Shown here: positions 44,477-52,832 of the stretch, one piece after another
Layout of the letters: each line of letters starts with the position of its first letter
How positions within the stretch are numbered: position 1 is the stretch's first letter
From: Bradyrhizobium sp. BR13661
Lineage (GTDB): Bacteria > Pseudomonadota > Alphaproteobacteria > Rhizobiales > Xanthobacteraceae
DNA: 64,000 bases
NCBI RefSeq assembly: GCF_029892425.1
Contig: NZ_JARXWB010000006.1
Coordinates: 62,001 to 126,000, forward strand
Direction: 5' to 3'
Program-made: the position numbers and the translations under genes
Notes under the pieces: model-generated
Told to the model about the DNA's origin: nothing
The model's database searches: none
The model's input: only the letters and a program-made list of their open reading frames with translations

Positions 44477-46234
44477 ATGACCGAACGTCTCAGCACCTTC
44501 GCGGTCACGCTCGCCCAGCTCAATCCGACGATGGGCGACATCGAGAGCAATGCCGCCAAGGTTCGCGTCGCACGCGCGCGCGCGATCGCCGACGGCGCCG
44601 ATCTCGTGCTGTTTCCGGAATTGTTCATCGCCGGCTATCCGCCGGAGGATCTGGTGCAGAAGCCGGCCTTCCAGGCCGCCTGCCGCTCCGCGATCGAGAC
44701 GCTCGCGCGCGAGACTGCTGACGGTGGCCCGGCCATGCTGGTCGGCACACCCTGGGTCGAGGACGGCAAGCTCTACAATGCCTGCGCGCTGCTCGACGGC
44801 GGACGCATCGCGGCGCTTCGTTTCAAGTGCAATCTGCCGAATTACGGCGTGTTCGACGAGAAACGTCTGTTCGTGCGCGGCCCTGCAGCGGGCCCCGTTA
44901 CCGTGCGTGGCGTGCGGATCGGCGTGCCGATTTGCGAGGACATCTGGCTGGAAGAGTCCGACGACTACGAGAACGTCGTCGAGACGTTGGCGGAGACCGG
45001 GGCCGAGATTATCCTGGTCCCGAACGGTTCGCCCTATGCCCGCGACAAGAACGATGTGCGTCTGTCGGTGGCGGTCGCGCGGGTCACGGAAAGCGGCCTG
45101 CCGCTGGTCTATCTCAACCAGGTCTGCGGCCAGGACGAGCTCGTGTTCGACGGCGCCTCGTTCGCGCTTAATGGCGATCTCTCGCTCGCGGCGCAACTGC
45201 CGGCGTTCCAGGAGAATATCGTTACCTTGCGTTTCGCACGCAACGGTGACGATTGGCGCTGCACAGGACCGATTGCAGAGCTGCCCGAGGGCGACCAGGC
45301 CGATTACGCGGCCTGCGTGCTGGGCCTGCGCGACTATGTCACCAAGAACGGCTTTCCCGGCGTGCTGCTCGGCATCTCCGGCGGCATCGATTCCGCACTG
45401 TGCGCAGCGATTGCCGTCGATGCACTCGGCGCCGATCAAGTGCATGGCGTGATGCTGCCTTATCGTTATACGGCTGCGCACTCGATTGCCGACGCCGGCG
45501 AGCTCGCCGGCCATCTCGGCATCCGCTACGAAGTGCTGCCGATCGCGGAAGCCGTGACCGGCTTCGAGACCATATTGTCCGGCCTCTTCAAGAACCTGCC
45601 GCCCGATATCACCGAAGAGAACCTTCAGGCCCGCGCCCGCGGCACGCTGCTGATGGCGATCTCCAACAAGACCGGGCTGATGGTGGTGACGACAGGCAAC
45701 AAGTCGGAAATGTCGGTCGGCTACGCCACGCTCTATGGCGACATGAACGGCGGCTTCAATCCGATCAAGGACATCTACAAGACGCAGGTGTTTCGGCTGG
45801 CAAGCTTGCGCAACAGCTGGAAGCCGGAAGGCGCGCTCGGACCCGCGGGCGAGGTGATCCCGCCCGACATCATCACGCGGCCGCCGACGGCCGAATTGCG
45901 CGAGAACCAGACCGATCAGGATTCGCTGCCACCTTACGACGTGCTCGATGCGATCCTGGAGCGGCTGGTCGAACGCGAGGAGCCGCTCGACCAGATCATC
46001 GGCGCGGGCTTCGACCGCGAGACGGTGACCCGCATCGATCACCTCCTCAACGTCGCCGAATACAAGCGCCGCCAGGCCGCGCCTGGCGTGAAGGTCACGG
46101 CCAGGAATTTTGGCCGCGACCGCCGCTATCCCATCACCAACCGTTTTCGCGACCGGGGCGAGAAGCTGACCGCGCCCGACGACACGCTGGTCTCGCGCGG
46201 CAGCAAGGCCTCGATCGACGCGTTCGAGGGGTAG
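44477..46234 (+). CDS. nadE: Glutamine-dependent NAD+ synthase
   Basis: A 585-residue two-domain enzyme making NAD+ from deamido-NAD+, ATP and glutamine. The N-terminal nitrilase-type glutaminase has the catalytic triad Glu48 (LFPELF), Lys117 (RFKCNLPNYG) and Cys153 (PICEDIW). The C-terminal synthetase carries the PP-loop SGGIDSA at about 298-304 and TTGNKSEMSVGYATLYGD. The start at 44477 (MTERLSTFAV) fits family length; the 16 extra codons upstream overlap dgkA. Its stop is 2 bases from the convergent DUF2865 gene stop. Confidence 0.96.
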   Translation: MTERLSTFAVTLAQLNPTMGDIESNAAKVRVARARAIADGADLVLFPELFIAGYPPEDLVQKPAFQAACRSAIETLARETADGGPAMLVGTPWVEDGKLYNACALLDGGRIAALRFKCNLPNYGVFDEKRLFVRGPAAGPVTVRGVRIGVPICEDIWLEESDDYENVVETLAETGAEIILVPNGSPYARDKNDVRLSVAVARVTESGLPLVYLNQVCGQDELVFDGASFALNGDLSLAAQLPAFQENIVTLRFARNGDDWRCTGPIAELPEGDQADYAACVLGLRDYVTKNGFPGVLLGISGGIDSALCAAIAVDALGADQVHGVMLPYRYTAAHSIADAGELAGHLGIRYEVLPIAEAVTGFETILSGLFKNLPPDITEENLQARARGTLLMAISNKTGLMVVTTGNKSEMSVGYATLYGDMNGGFNPIKDIYKTQVFRLASLRNSWKPEGALGPAGEVIPPDIITRPPTAELRENQTDQDSLPPYDVLDAILERLVEREEPLDQIIGAGFDRETVTRIDHLLNVAEYKRRQAAPGVKVTARNFGRDRRYPITNRFRDRGEKLTAPDDTLVSRGSKASIDAFEG

Positions 46235-46236
46235 GC

Positions 46237-47415
46237 TTACTTCTGCTGTTGCGGCAGGAAGGCCGGACCGACTGAACGGATCGGCTTGTTCTCTGACCCG
46301 GTCGTCGCACTTGCATCCGCAGGCGGCGTCGAGGCCGGTGCGGCGGCGGTTGCAGGTAGCGGAGCTGCGCCCTTCTTTGCATTCGCAGGCGTGCCCTTGT
46401 TGAGCCGCTGCTGCTGCATCTTCTTGGCACTCTCTTCGGTGACGATGATGTCACCCTGCTGCTCCACCGCGGCCTTGTCGTCGGCAGATTTCAGTGCGTC
46501 AGCCCAGCTCTGGCCTGCCGCCTTGCACGAGCAGGACGGGTTGAACTCGCTGCGGAATTTGAAGGCGGTCGGCAGGGCCGAGTAGGGCTGGCCGCTGATG
46601 GAGACGGCCGAGCTCATGTCCTCGCCGGGATTGCGGTGGGCGTAGAGCACGGCTTCGGCGGCGGGGCACAGCGCCTTGCAGGTCTTCTCGTCATCGGGGA
46701 AGCGCGCCGGCACGGTCGCAAACGAGATCGGGAAATAAGCGCCGTCGCAGGTGCGCACGCACACGGTGCGGTAGGTGCCGGATTGCGGGCCGAGATCCGA
46801 GGGCGGTGCGCCCGACGGATTGTTGTTGCCGCCGTTGAACAGATTGCTCAGGAAGTTGCCGCCGCCCTGCGACTGCGCGGCATTGGCGTATTGCGGGCCG
46901 CAATTGTTCTGCGCGAGCGCAACCAGCACTGAGCGACGCTGGCTGTCGCGCTCGGGGCTGCCGCCGCCGCCGCCGCGCAGGCGTTCGAGATTGCCGGTGA
47001 TCTGGTCCAGATTGGCGCGCATCTGCTGGATCTGGGTGTTGACCGGACCGCATTGCGCCGACTGGCCGTTGAACAGCGAGAAGAAGCCGGAGGAATCGCA
47101 GCCCATGCGCTTGGCCTGCATGGTGACGCGGTCGAGCTCGGCCTGCTGCTTGGTCTGGGAATCCTGGTAGCGGCGGATCTGGTCGTCGCGTGCGGGGTCG
47201 CTACTGCCGCCCCGGTCGAGCGCGGCGAGCTGTCCCTCCAGCCGCGAGCACATCGGGTTCGGCCCGAGGCCGCCCTGGGCCGGCGGAGGCGGCGGCGCGC
47301 CCGGAGGCCCAGCCTGGGCAAACGCGCCGGTGGCGAGCACGACGCTGAGAAGCACGGTGCAGGCAAGGAGGAAGCGGGGACGGGACAGAGACAAAAATTC
47401 AGGCATATCCGCCAT
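46237..47415 (-). CDS. DUF2865 exported protein
   Basis: A protein of about 392 residues with a signal peptide (LLACTVLLSVVLATGAFA) after a short basic stretch. The DUF2865 domain has MCSRLEGQLAALDRGG, coiled-coil (QTKQQAELDRVTMQAKR), then TYRTVCVRTCDGAYFPISFATVPARFPDDEKTCKALCPAAEAVLYAHRNPGEDM. The last part resembles cysteine-paired domains. The C-terminal tail is Ala/Pro-rich. DUF2865 is largely confined to Rhizobiales and its function is unknown. Starts at 47415 and 47406 are both possible; ribosome-binding sites are weak. Confidence 0.8.
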   Translation of the reverse strand: MADMPEFLSLSRPRFLLACTVLLSVVLATGAFAQAGPPGAPPPPPAQGGLGPNPMCSRLEGQLAALDRGGSSDPARDDQIRRYQDSQTKQQAELDRVTMQAKRMGCDSSGFFSLFNGQSAQCGPVNTQIQQMRANLDQITGNLERLRGGGGGSPERDSQRRSVLVALAQNNCGPQYANAAQSQGGGNFLSNLFNGGNNNPSGAPPSDLGPQSGTYRTVCVRTCDGAYFPISFATVPARFPDDEKTCKALCPAAEAVLYAHRNPGEDMSSAVSISGQPYSALPTAFKFRSEFNPSCSCKAAGQSWADALKSADDKAAVEQQGDIIVTEESAKKMQQQRLNKGTPANAKKGAAPLPATAAAPASTPPADASATTGSENKPIRSVGPAFLPQQQK

Positions 47416-47545
47416 TCTAGCGAGGTCACGGCCAACAGTGATCCGGGAGGCCGAAGCGCGCCCTCCCATAGCCGCTTCCTGCGGCATCGTCACGTCGTTT
47501 CAGGGGCCGAAGATGGGTCCTAAGGTCCGCCAGTTCCGAGCGAAT

Positions 47546-47851
47546 TCAGCGCTGGCAGGTGATTGCGACATATTCGTCGCAATGGCCATGGGAGCAGTTT
47601 GCGCCGGATTTGGGGACAGAGCCGGTAATTTCGTCCGGATCGACCCGGCGGTAGGCGGATGCCTGTGCAAAGTCCCGTGATTGGCAATAGGTGCGGGCGA
47701 CCTGCGCGCCGCATTTCTCGCCCTTGGCCAGGCACTGATCCACGCCATAGCCATCCGCCGGGTTGGCGATGATGAAGACGCGGGTCTCGGCGAGAGCGCT
47801 GGAAGCCGCAAGGAGGGAGGCGCAGGAGATGAGCGCGAGCAAGGGCCGCAT
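47546..47851 (-). CDS. Small exported cysteine-containing protein
   Basis: A 101-residue protein with a signal peptide (MRPLLALISCASLLAASSALAE). The mature part holds six cysteines (DQCLAKGEKCGAQVARTYCQSR ... ANCSHGHCDEYVAITC), consistent with three disulfides. AAGGTG precedes the ATG at 47851; longer in-frame starts lose the signal peptide. It lies on the same strand as the DUF2865 gene, 130 bases upstream. The function is unknown. Confidence 0.75.
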   Translation of the reverse strand: MRPLLALISCASLLAASSALAETRVFIIANPADGYGVDQCLAKGEKCGAQVARTYCQSRDFAQASAYRRVDPDEITGSVPKSGANCSHGHCDEYVAITCQR

Positions 47852-48144
47852 GAAATCACCTTGGGGCAAAAGGAGGAGTTGCCGGTTCCAGAATGGGCTC
47901 AAATGGTTAAGGATGATGAACCATCAGGGCGGGGCGGCCGCGCTTTGCGGAAATAAAGCGGCATTTTCGCGGCTCTCTTGACGGAAGGCGGCCTCATAGC
48001 CCATATGACCGGCATGAACGGTCTCCTCGCCATCTGCATTATTTGCCGCGAGATTACGAGCTAGCGATTCGCTGGCTGGAGCCGTCTTTTCTCAAACCAC
48101 ATTGAGAGCACTGGACGCCCGGCCAACAGCCGACGGGTGTCCAT

Positions 48145-49542
48145 ATGGAATTGCGCCTCTACGATACGTTGACGAAGGAGAAGCGGCCGTTCGTGCCGCT
48201 CGATGCGAACAACGTCCGCATGTATGTCTGCGGACCGACCGTCTATGACTTCGCCCATATCGGCAATGCCCGGCCGGTGATCGTGTTCGACGTGCTGTTC
48301 CGGCTGCTCCGCCATCTCTATGGCGAGGCCCACGTCAAATATGTCCGCAACATCACCGACGTCGACGACAAGATCAACGACCGCGCCGCGCGGGACTTTC
48401 CCGGCCTGCCGCTGAACGAGGCGATCCGCAAGGTCACCGAGCAGACCGGCAAGCAGTTTCACGCCGACGTCGATGCGCTGGGCGCGCTGCGACCGAGCGT
48501 CGAGCCGCGTGCGACCGAGCATATCATCGAGATGCGCGAGATTATCGAACGGCTGGTCAAGGGTGGCTTCGCCTATGTCGCCGAGGATCATGTACTGTTC
48601 TCGCCGCAGGCGATGAACGCGGCCAATGACGGACTGCCGCGCTATGGCGCGCTGTCGAAGCGGTCGCTCGACGAGATGATCGCCGGCGCCCGCGTCGACG
48701 TCGCGCCCTACAAGAAGGATTCGACCGACTTCGTGCTATGGAAGCCGTCGAAGCCCGGCGAGCCGTCCTGGCCGTCGCCGGCCGGTATCAAGGCCGAGGG
48801 GCGCCCGGGCTGGCACATCGAGTGCTCGGCGATGGCCTGGAAGCATCTCGGCGAACAGTTCGACATCCATGGCGGCGGCATCGATCTCGTGTTTCCGCAT
48901 CACGAGAACGAGGTCGCGCAGACCTGCTGCGCCTTCCACCAGCAGCGCATGGCCAACTACTGGATGCACAACGGCTTCCTGCAGGTCGAGAGCGAGAAGA
49001 TGTCGAAGTCGCTCGGCAACTTCATCACCATCCGAGAATTGCTCGCGGACTGGCCGGGCGAGGCGCTGCGCCTCAACATGCTGAAGACGCACTACACCTC
49101 GCCGATCGACTGGACCACGAAGTCGCTGGAGGAGAGCGCAAAGACGCTCAACGACTGGTACCGCTTTGCGGCCGACGTTGCGCCGTCCCGGCCGGCGACG
49201 ACCGTCGTCGATGCGCTGCTCGACGACCTCAACACGCCGCAGGCGATTGCGGCGCTGCATGGTCTGCGTAATGCGTCCGACGCGGCCGGCCTTTCGGCGT
49301 CGCTGCGTCTGCTCGGCTTCCTGTCCGAGAGCAAGGCACAATGGGAAGGCCGAAAGCAGCAGGCGAGCGGCGTCGACGCTGCCGAGATCGACCGCCTGAT
49401 CGCGGAGCGCACGGCTGCGCGCGCGCGAAAGGATTTTAAGGAATCCGATCGCATCCGTGACGAGCTCGCGGCCAAAGGCGTCGTGATCAAGGACGGCAAG
49501 GACGCCGACGGCAAGCCGGTGACGACCTGGGAGCTGGCGTGA
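48145..49542 (+). CDS. cysS: Cysteinyl-tRNA synthetase
   Basis: A 465-residue class I synthetase. The zinc-ligand Cys29 is in [10 protein letters not shown], and the HIGH motif appears as HIGN at 38-41. The catalytic core has [23 protein letters not shown] and KMSKS at 285-289. The C-terminal domain ends with [16 protein letters not shown]. All active-site motifs are present. The stop overlaps the start of the GNAT gene, and CimA follows with another overlap, so the three are translationally coupled. Confidence 0.97.
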   Translation: MELRLYDTLTKEKRPFVPLDANNVRMYVCGPTVYDFAHIGNARPVIVFDVLFRLLRHLYGEAHVKYVRNITDVDDKINDRAARDFPGLPLNEAIRKVTEQTGKQFHADVDALGALRPSVEPRATEHIIEMREIIERLVKGGFAYVAEDHVLFSPQAMNAANDGLPRYGALSKRSLDEMIAGARVDVAPYKKDSTDFVLWKPSKPGEPSWPSPAGIKAEGRPGWHIECSAMAWKHLGEQFDIHGGGIDLVFPHHENEVAQTCCAFHQQRMANYWMHNGFLQVESEKMSKSLGNFITIRELLADWPGEALRLNMLKTHYTSPIDWTTKSLEESAKTLNDWYRFAADVAPSRPATTVVDALLDDLNTPQAIAALHGLRNASDAAGLSASLRLLGFLSESKAQWEGRKQQASGVDAAEIDRLIAERTAARARKDFKESDRIRDELAAKGVVIKDGKDADGKPVTTWELA

Positions 49543-50033
49543 TGGCACAGGCGCATCCCAAGCCCGGCTTGCGGCCGTTCCTGCCGGCCGATGTGCCGAT
49601 GCTGGCCGCGATCTTCGCCGCCAGCATCCAGGAGCTGACCGGCGACGATTACAGCGAGGCGCAGCAGGAAGCCTGGATGTCGGCGGCCGAGACCGAGGAG
49701 TTCGGCAAGCGGCTGGCCGCCGATTTGACGCTGATCGCAACGCTCGACGGCTCGCCCGTCGGCTTCGCCTCGCTGCGCGGTGCTGATCACATCCGCATGC
49801 TCTATGTGCATCCGGCCGTCAGCCGCCAGGGCATCGCGACCATGCTGGTCGACGCGCTGGAGAAGCTCGCCGGCAGCCGTGGCGCCGCGGCCCTCACGGT
49901 GGAGGCCAGCGACACCGCCCAGAATTTCTTCGCCAAGCGCGGCTACACGGCCCAGCAGCGCAACAGCGTCACCATCAATGACGAATGGCTCGCCAACACC
50001 ACCATGAAAAAGACGCTCGGAGCGCCGCAATGA
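49539..50033 (+). CDS. GNAT family N-acetyltransferase
   Basis: A 164-residue enzyme of the GNAT fold. The acetyl-CoA motif A is in [31 protein letters not shown], and the later strand is [16 protein letters not shown]. The start is either GTG 49539, overlapping cysS by 4 bases, or the ATG that follows. The stop overlaps the cimA start (ATGA). The substrate is unknown; a position between cysS and cimA is notable only for the coupling. Confidence 0.85.
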   Translation: MMAQAHPKPGLRPFLPADVPMLAAIFAASIQELTGDDYSEAQQEAWMSAAETEEFGKRLAADLTLIATLDGSPVGFASLRGADHIRMLYVHPAVSRQGIATMLVDALEKLAGSRGAAALTVEASDTAQNFFAKRGYTAQQRNSVTINDEWLANTTMKKTLGAPQ

Positions 50034-51628
50034 GTAAAGAGCGCCTTTATCTGTTCGACACCACGCTGCGCGACGGCGCGCAGACCAACGGCGTCGACTT
50101 CACGCTGACGGACAAGCAGGTCATCGCGGGGATGCTCGACGAGCTCGGCATCGACTATGTCGAGGGCGGCTATCCCGGTGCCAATCCGCTCGACACCGAG
50201 TTCTTCGGCTCCAAGCCGAAGCTCAACCATGCGCGCTTTACCGCCTTCGGCATGACGCGGCGGGCAGGGCGCTCGGTCTCCAACGATCCCGGCGTCGCCG
50301 GACTGCTGGAAGCCAAGGCCGACGCGATCTGCTTCGTGGCAAAGTCTTCGGCCTATCAGGTGCGCGTCGCGCTGGAGACGACGAAGGAAGAGAATCTCGC
50401 CTCAATCCGCGATAGCGTCGCAGCCGCAAAGGCCGCCGGCCGCGAAGTCATGCTGGATTGCGAGCACTTCTTTGACGGCTACAAGGAAGATGCGAGCTTC
50501 GCGCTCGCCTGCGCCAAGGCCGCCTACGAGGCCGGCGCGCGCTGGGTGGTGCTGTGCGATACCAATGGCGGCACCATGCCCGATGAGATCGAGGCCATCG
50601 TCGCCGAGGTGACGAAGCACATTCCCGGCGATCACGTCGGCATCCACGCCCATAATGACACCGAGCAGGCGGTAGCGAACTCGCTGGCTGCGGTCCGCGC
50701 TGGCGCGCGGCAGATCCAGGGGACGCTGAACGGTCTCGGCGAGCGTTGCGGCAACGCCAATCTCTGCTCGCTGATCCCGACACTGAAATTGAAGAAGGAG
50801 TTTTCGGATGCGTTCGAGATCTCCGTGACGCCGGAGAAGCTGGCGACGCTGGTGAAAGTCTCGCGCACGCTCGACGACATGCTCAACCGTGTGCCGAACC
50901 GTCATGCGGCCTATGTCGGCGAGAGCGCTTTCGTCACCAAGACCGGCATCCACGCCTCCGCCGTGATGAAGGATCCGCAGACCTATGAGCACGTGCTGCC
51001 GGAGACCGTCGGCAATCACCGCAAGGTGCTGGTCTCCGACCAGGCCGGCCGCTCCAACGTCATCGCCGAGCTCGACCGTGCCGGCATCGCTTACGAGAAG
51101 AGCGATCCGAAGCTGACACGGCTGGTCGAGGAGTTGAAGGAGCGCGAGGCGCAAGGCTATGCTTATGAGTCCGCCAACGCCTCGTTCGACCTTCTGGCGC
51201 GCCGCACGCTCGGCAAGGTGCCGCATTATTTCGAGGTCGAGCAATTCGACGTCAATGTCGAGCAGCGCTACAATTCGCATGGCGAGCGCGTCACCGTCGC
51301 CTTGGCCGTGGTCAAGGTCGACGTTGCCGGCGAACGCCTGATCTCCGCCGCCGAAGGCAACGGCCCCGTCAACGCCCTCGACGTCGCGCTGCGCAAGGAC
51401 CTCGGCAAGTACCAGAAATACATCGAGGGCCTGACGCTGATCGACTATCGCGTCCGTATCCTCAACGGCGGTACCGGCGCGGTGACGCGCGTGCTAATCG
51501 AGAGCGAGGACGAGAACGGCGATCGCTGGACCACGGTCGGCGTGTCCCCGAACATCATCGACGCCTCGTTCCAGGCGCTGATGGATTCGGTGATCTACAA
51601 GCTCGTGAAATCGGGCGCGCCCGCGTAG
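50030..51628 (+). CDS. cimA: Citramalate synthase
   Basis: A 532-residue enzyme of the isopropylmalate/homocitrate synthase superfamily. It condenses pyruvate and acetyl-CoA to citramalate, the threonine-independent entry to isoleucine. The TIM barrel has DTTLRDGAQ (10-18), VEGGYPGANP and GIHAHNDTEQAVANSLAAVRAGARQIQGTLNGLGERCGNANL with metal-ligand His residues. The C-terminal regulatory domain (about 400-532) has the LeuA allosteric look (GNGPVNALDVALRKDL). The length above 500 and VEGGYPG fit the CimA rather than the LeuA subgroup. It overlaps the GNAT gene by 4 bases. Confidence 0.92.
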   Translation: MSKERLYLFDTTLRDGAQTNGVDFTLTDKQVIAGMLDELGIDYVEGGYPGANPLDTEFFGSKPKLNHARFTAFGMTRRAGRSVSNDPGVAGLLEAKADAICFVAKSSAYQVRVALETTKEENLASIRDSVAAAKAAGREVMLDCEHFFDGYKEDASFALACAKAAYEAGARWVVLCDTNGGTMPDEIEAIVAEVTKHIPGDHVGIHAHNDTEQAVANSLAAVRAGARQIQGTLNGLGERCGNANLCSLIPTLKLKKEFSDAFEISVTPEKLATLVKVSRTLDDMLNRVPNRHAAYVGESAFVTKTGIHASAVMKDPQTYEHVLPETVGNHRKVLVSDQAGRSNVIAELDRAGIAYEKSDPKLTRLVEELKEREAQGYAYESANASFDLLARRTLGKVPHYFEVEQFDVNVEQRYNSHGERVTVALAVVKVDVAGERLISAAEGNGPVNALDVALRKDLGKYQKYIEGLTLIDYRVRILNGGTGAVTRVLIESEDENGDRWTTVGVSPNIIDASFQALMDSVIYKLVKSGAPA

Positions 51629-51647
51629 GAGGAGGAGGGAGCAGGGC

Positions 51648-52025
51648 ATGATCGACCACATCTCCGTCGGCGTCAGTCATCTCGAACGCTCCGCCGCATT
51701 CTACGAGGCCACGCTCGCTGCGCTCGGACTCACGCGCCTCGTCACACGCCCGCGCACAGTCGGTTTCGGCAAGGCCTATCCCGAATTCTGGATCAACTTA
51801 CGCGAAGCCATGCCGCGCGTCCTGCCGGAGAGCGGCGTGCACATCTGCCTGCGGGTGAAGACAACGGCCGAAGTCGATGCATTCCACGCTGCCGCGCTTG
51901 CGACCGGCGGCGCATCGGATGGCGCGCCGGGCATCCGGCCACACGACCGCGTGCGCTATTATGCAGCCTTCGTCCTCGACCCCGATGGCAACCGGATCGA
52001 GGCGGTGACGTTTCCGCAGGAGTGA
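51648..52025 (+). CDS. VOC family protein
   Basis: A 125-residue single VOC unit. It begins MIDHISVGVSHLERSAAFYEATLAALG (His4), with VHICLRVKTTAEVDAFHAAAL in the middle and FVLDPDGNRIEAVTF at the end (metal Glu). GGAGGAGGGAG precedes the ATG. It is 19 bases after cimA and probably shares its transcript. Its stop codon directly abuts the stop of the convergent LOG-family gene. The substrate is unknown. Confidence 0.88.
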   Translation: MIDHISVGVSHLERSAAFYEATLAALGLTRLVTRPRTVGFGKAYPEFWINLREAMPRVLPESGVHICLRVKTTAEVDAFHAAALATGGASDGAPGIRPHDRVRYYAAFVLDPDGNRIEAVTFPQE

Positions 52026-52631
52026 TTACAGTTTCCGCGCGACTTCCGGCGCCATCTGCTTTTCCGCCTCGGCGATCTGGGCCACCGCCGCCTTCAGCTT
52101 CGGCAGGATCTCCTCGACGCGATCGGCCTTGAGGATATCGACCGAAAGGCCGGCGCGGATGAACTCGGTCTGGCGCATATGCGACAGCAGCGAGAACAGC
52201 GGCTCCCAGAAATTGTCGATATTGGCGAGCAGCACCGGCTTGGCGTGACGGCCGAGCTGTTTCCAGGTCAATTGCTCGACCAGCTCCTCCAGCGTGCCGA
52301 CGCCGCCCGGCAGCGCCACGAACGCGTCGGAGCGCTCGAACATCAGCCGTTTGCGCTCGTGCATGTCGGGGGTGACGATCATCTCCTGCACCCGGGTCAG
52401 CGCGTTCTCCCGCTTGCGCAGGAATTCGGGAATGATGCCGGTGACGGTGCCGCCGTGATCCAGCACCGAGGTGGCGACCGAGCCCATCAGGCCCAGCGAG
52501 CCGCCGCCATAGACCAGGCGGATGTTGTTCTCGGCGAGCGCCTTGCCGAACGCCTTGGCGCCTTCGGTGAAGTGGGGATTGGTTCCGGGACCGGAGCCGC
52601 AATAGACACAGACAGTTTTGATCGTGCTCAT
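52026..52631 (-). CDS. LOG family protein (cytokinin riboside 5'-monophosphate phosphoribohydrolase-like)
   Basis: A protein of about 201 residues of the TIGR00730/LOG family. VCVYCGSGPGTNPHF opens the fold. The signature PGGVGTLEE lies near the middle, preceded by HERKRLMFERSDAFVALPGG with the catalytic Arg and Glu. Family members release cytokinin bases or hydrolyse AMP to ribose 5-phosphate and adenine. In plant-associated bacteria they may contribute to cytokinin production, but the same proteins occur in non-plant bacteria. A start three codons upstream (52640) is possible. Confidence 0.92.
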   Translation of the reverse strand: MSTIKTVCVYCGSGPGTNPHFTEGAKAFGKALAENNIRLVYGGGSLGLMGSVATSVLDHGGTVTGIIPEFLRKRENALTRVQEMIVTPDMHERKRLMFERSDAFVALPGGVGTLEELVEQLTWKQLGRHAKPVLLANIDNFWEPLFSLLSHMRQTEFIRAGLSVDILKADRVEEILPKLKAAVAQIAEAEKQMAPEVARKL

Positions 52632-52832
52632 TGGTGCCATGATGCATTGCAGCGAGGGGGCGTCAAGCCCCTCAGGTGATTCGGACTACCCGGAAATCTA
52701 CCGGTAAATGGCGACAAACAATCGAAGATTCGCCATCTGGCGGGGTGCGCTCGAGCCTCGAAGCTTCTATATGACGAGCGAAAACAGTTAATCGCAACGC
52801 GCCCGCATCCGGCGGGCCCTCCAGGTTTCTTC

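Noticed and set aside
47903..47924. ATGGTT / AACCAT dyad with 10-base spacer upstream of the small exported protein gene
   Set aside because: The arms are short and the spacer long, with no supporting promoter; could be chance.
47978..48006. TTGACG with a possible -10 upstream of cysS
   Set aside because: The -35 box is good, but no hexamer at 16-18 bases resembles TATAAT.
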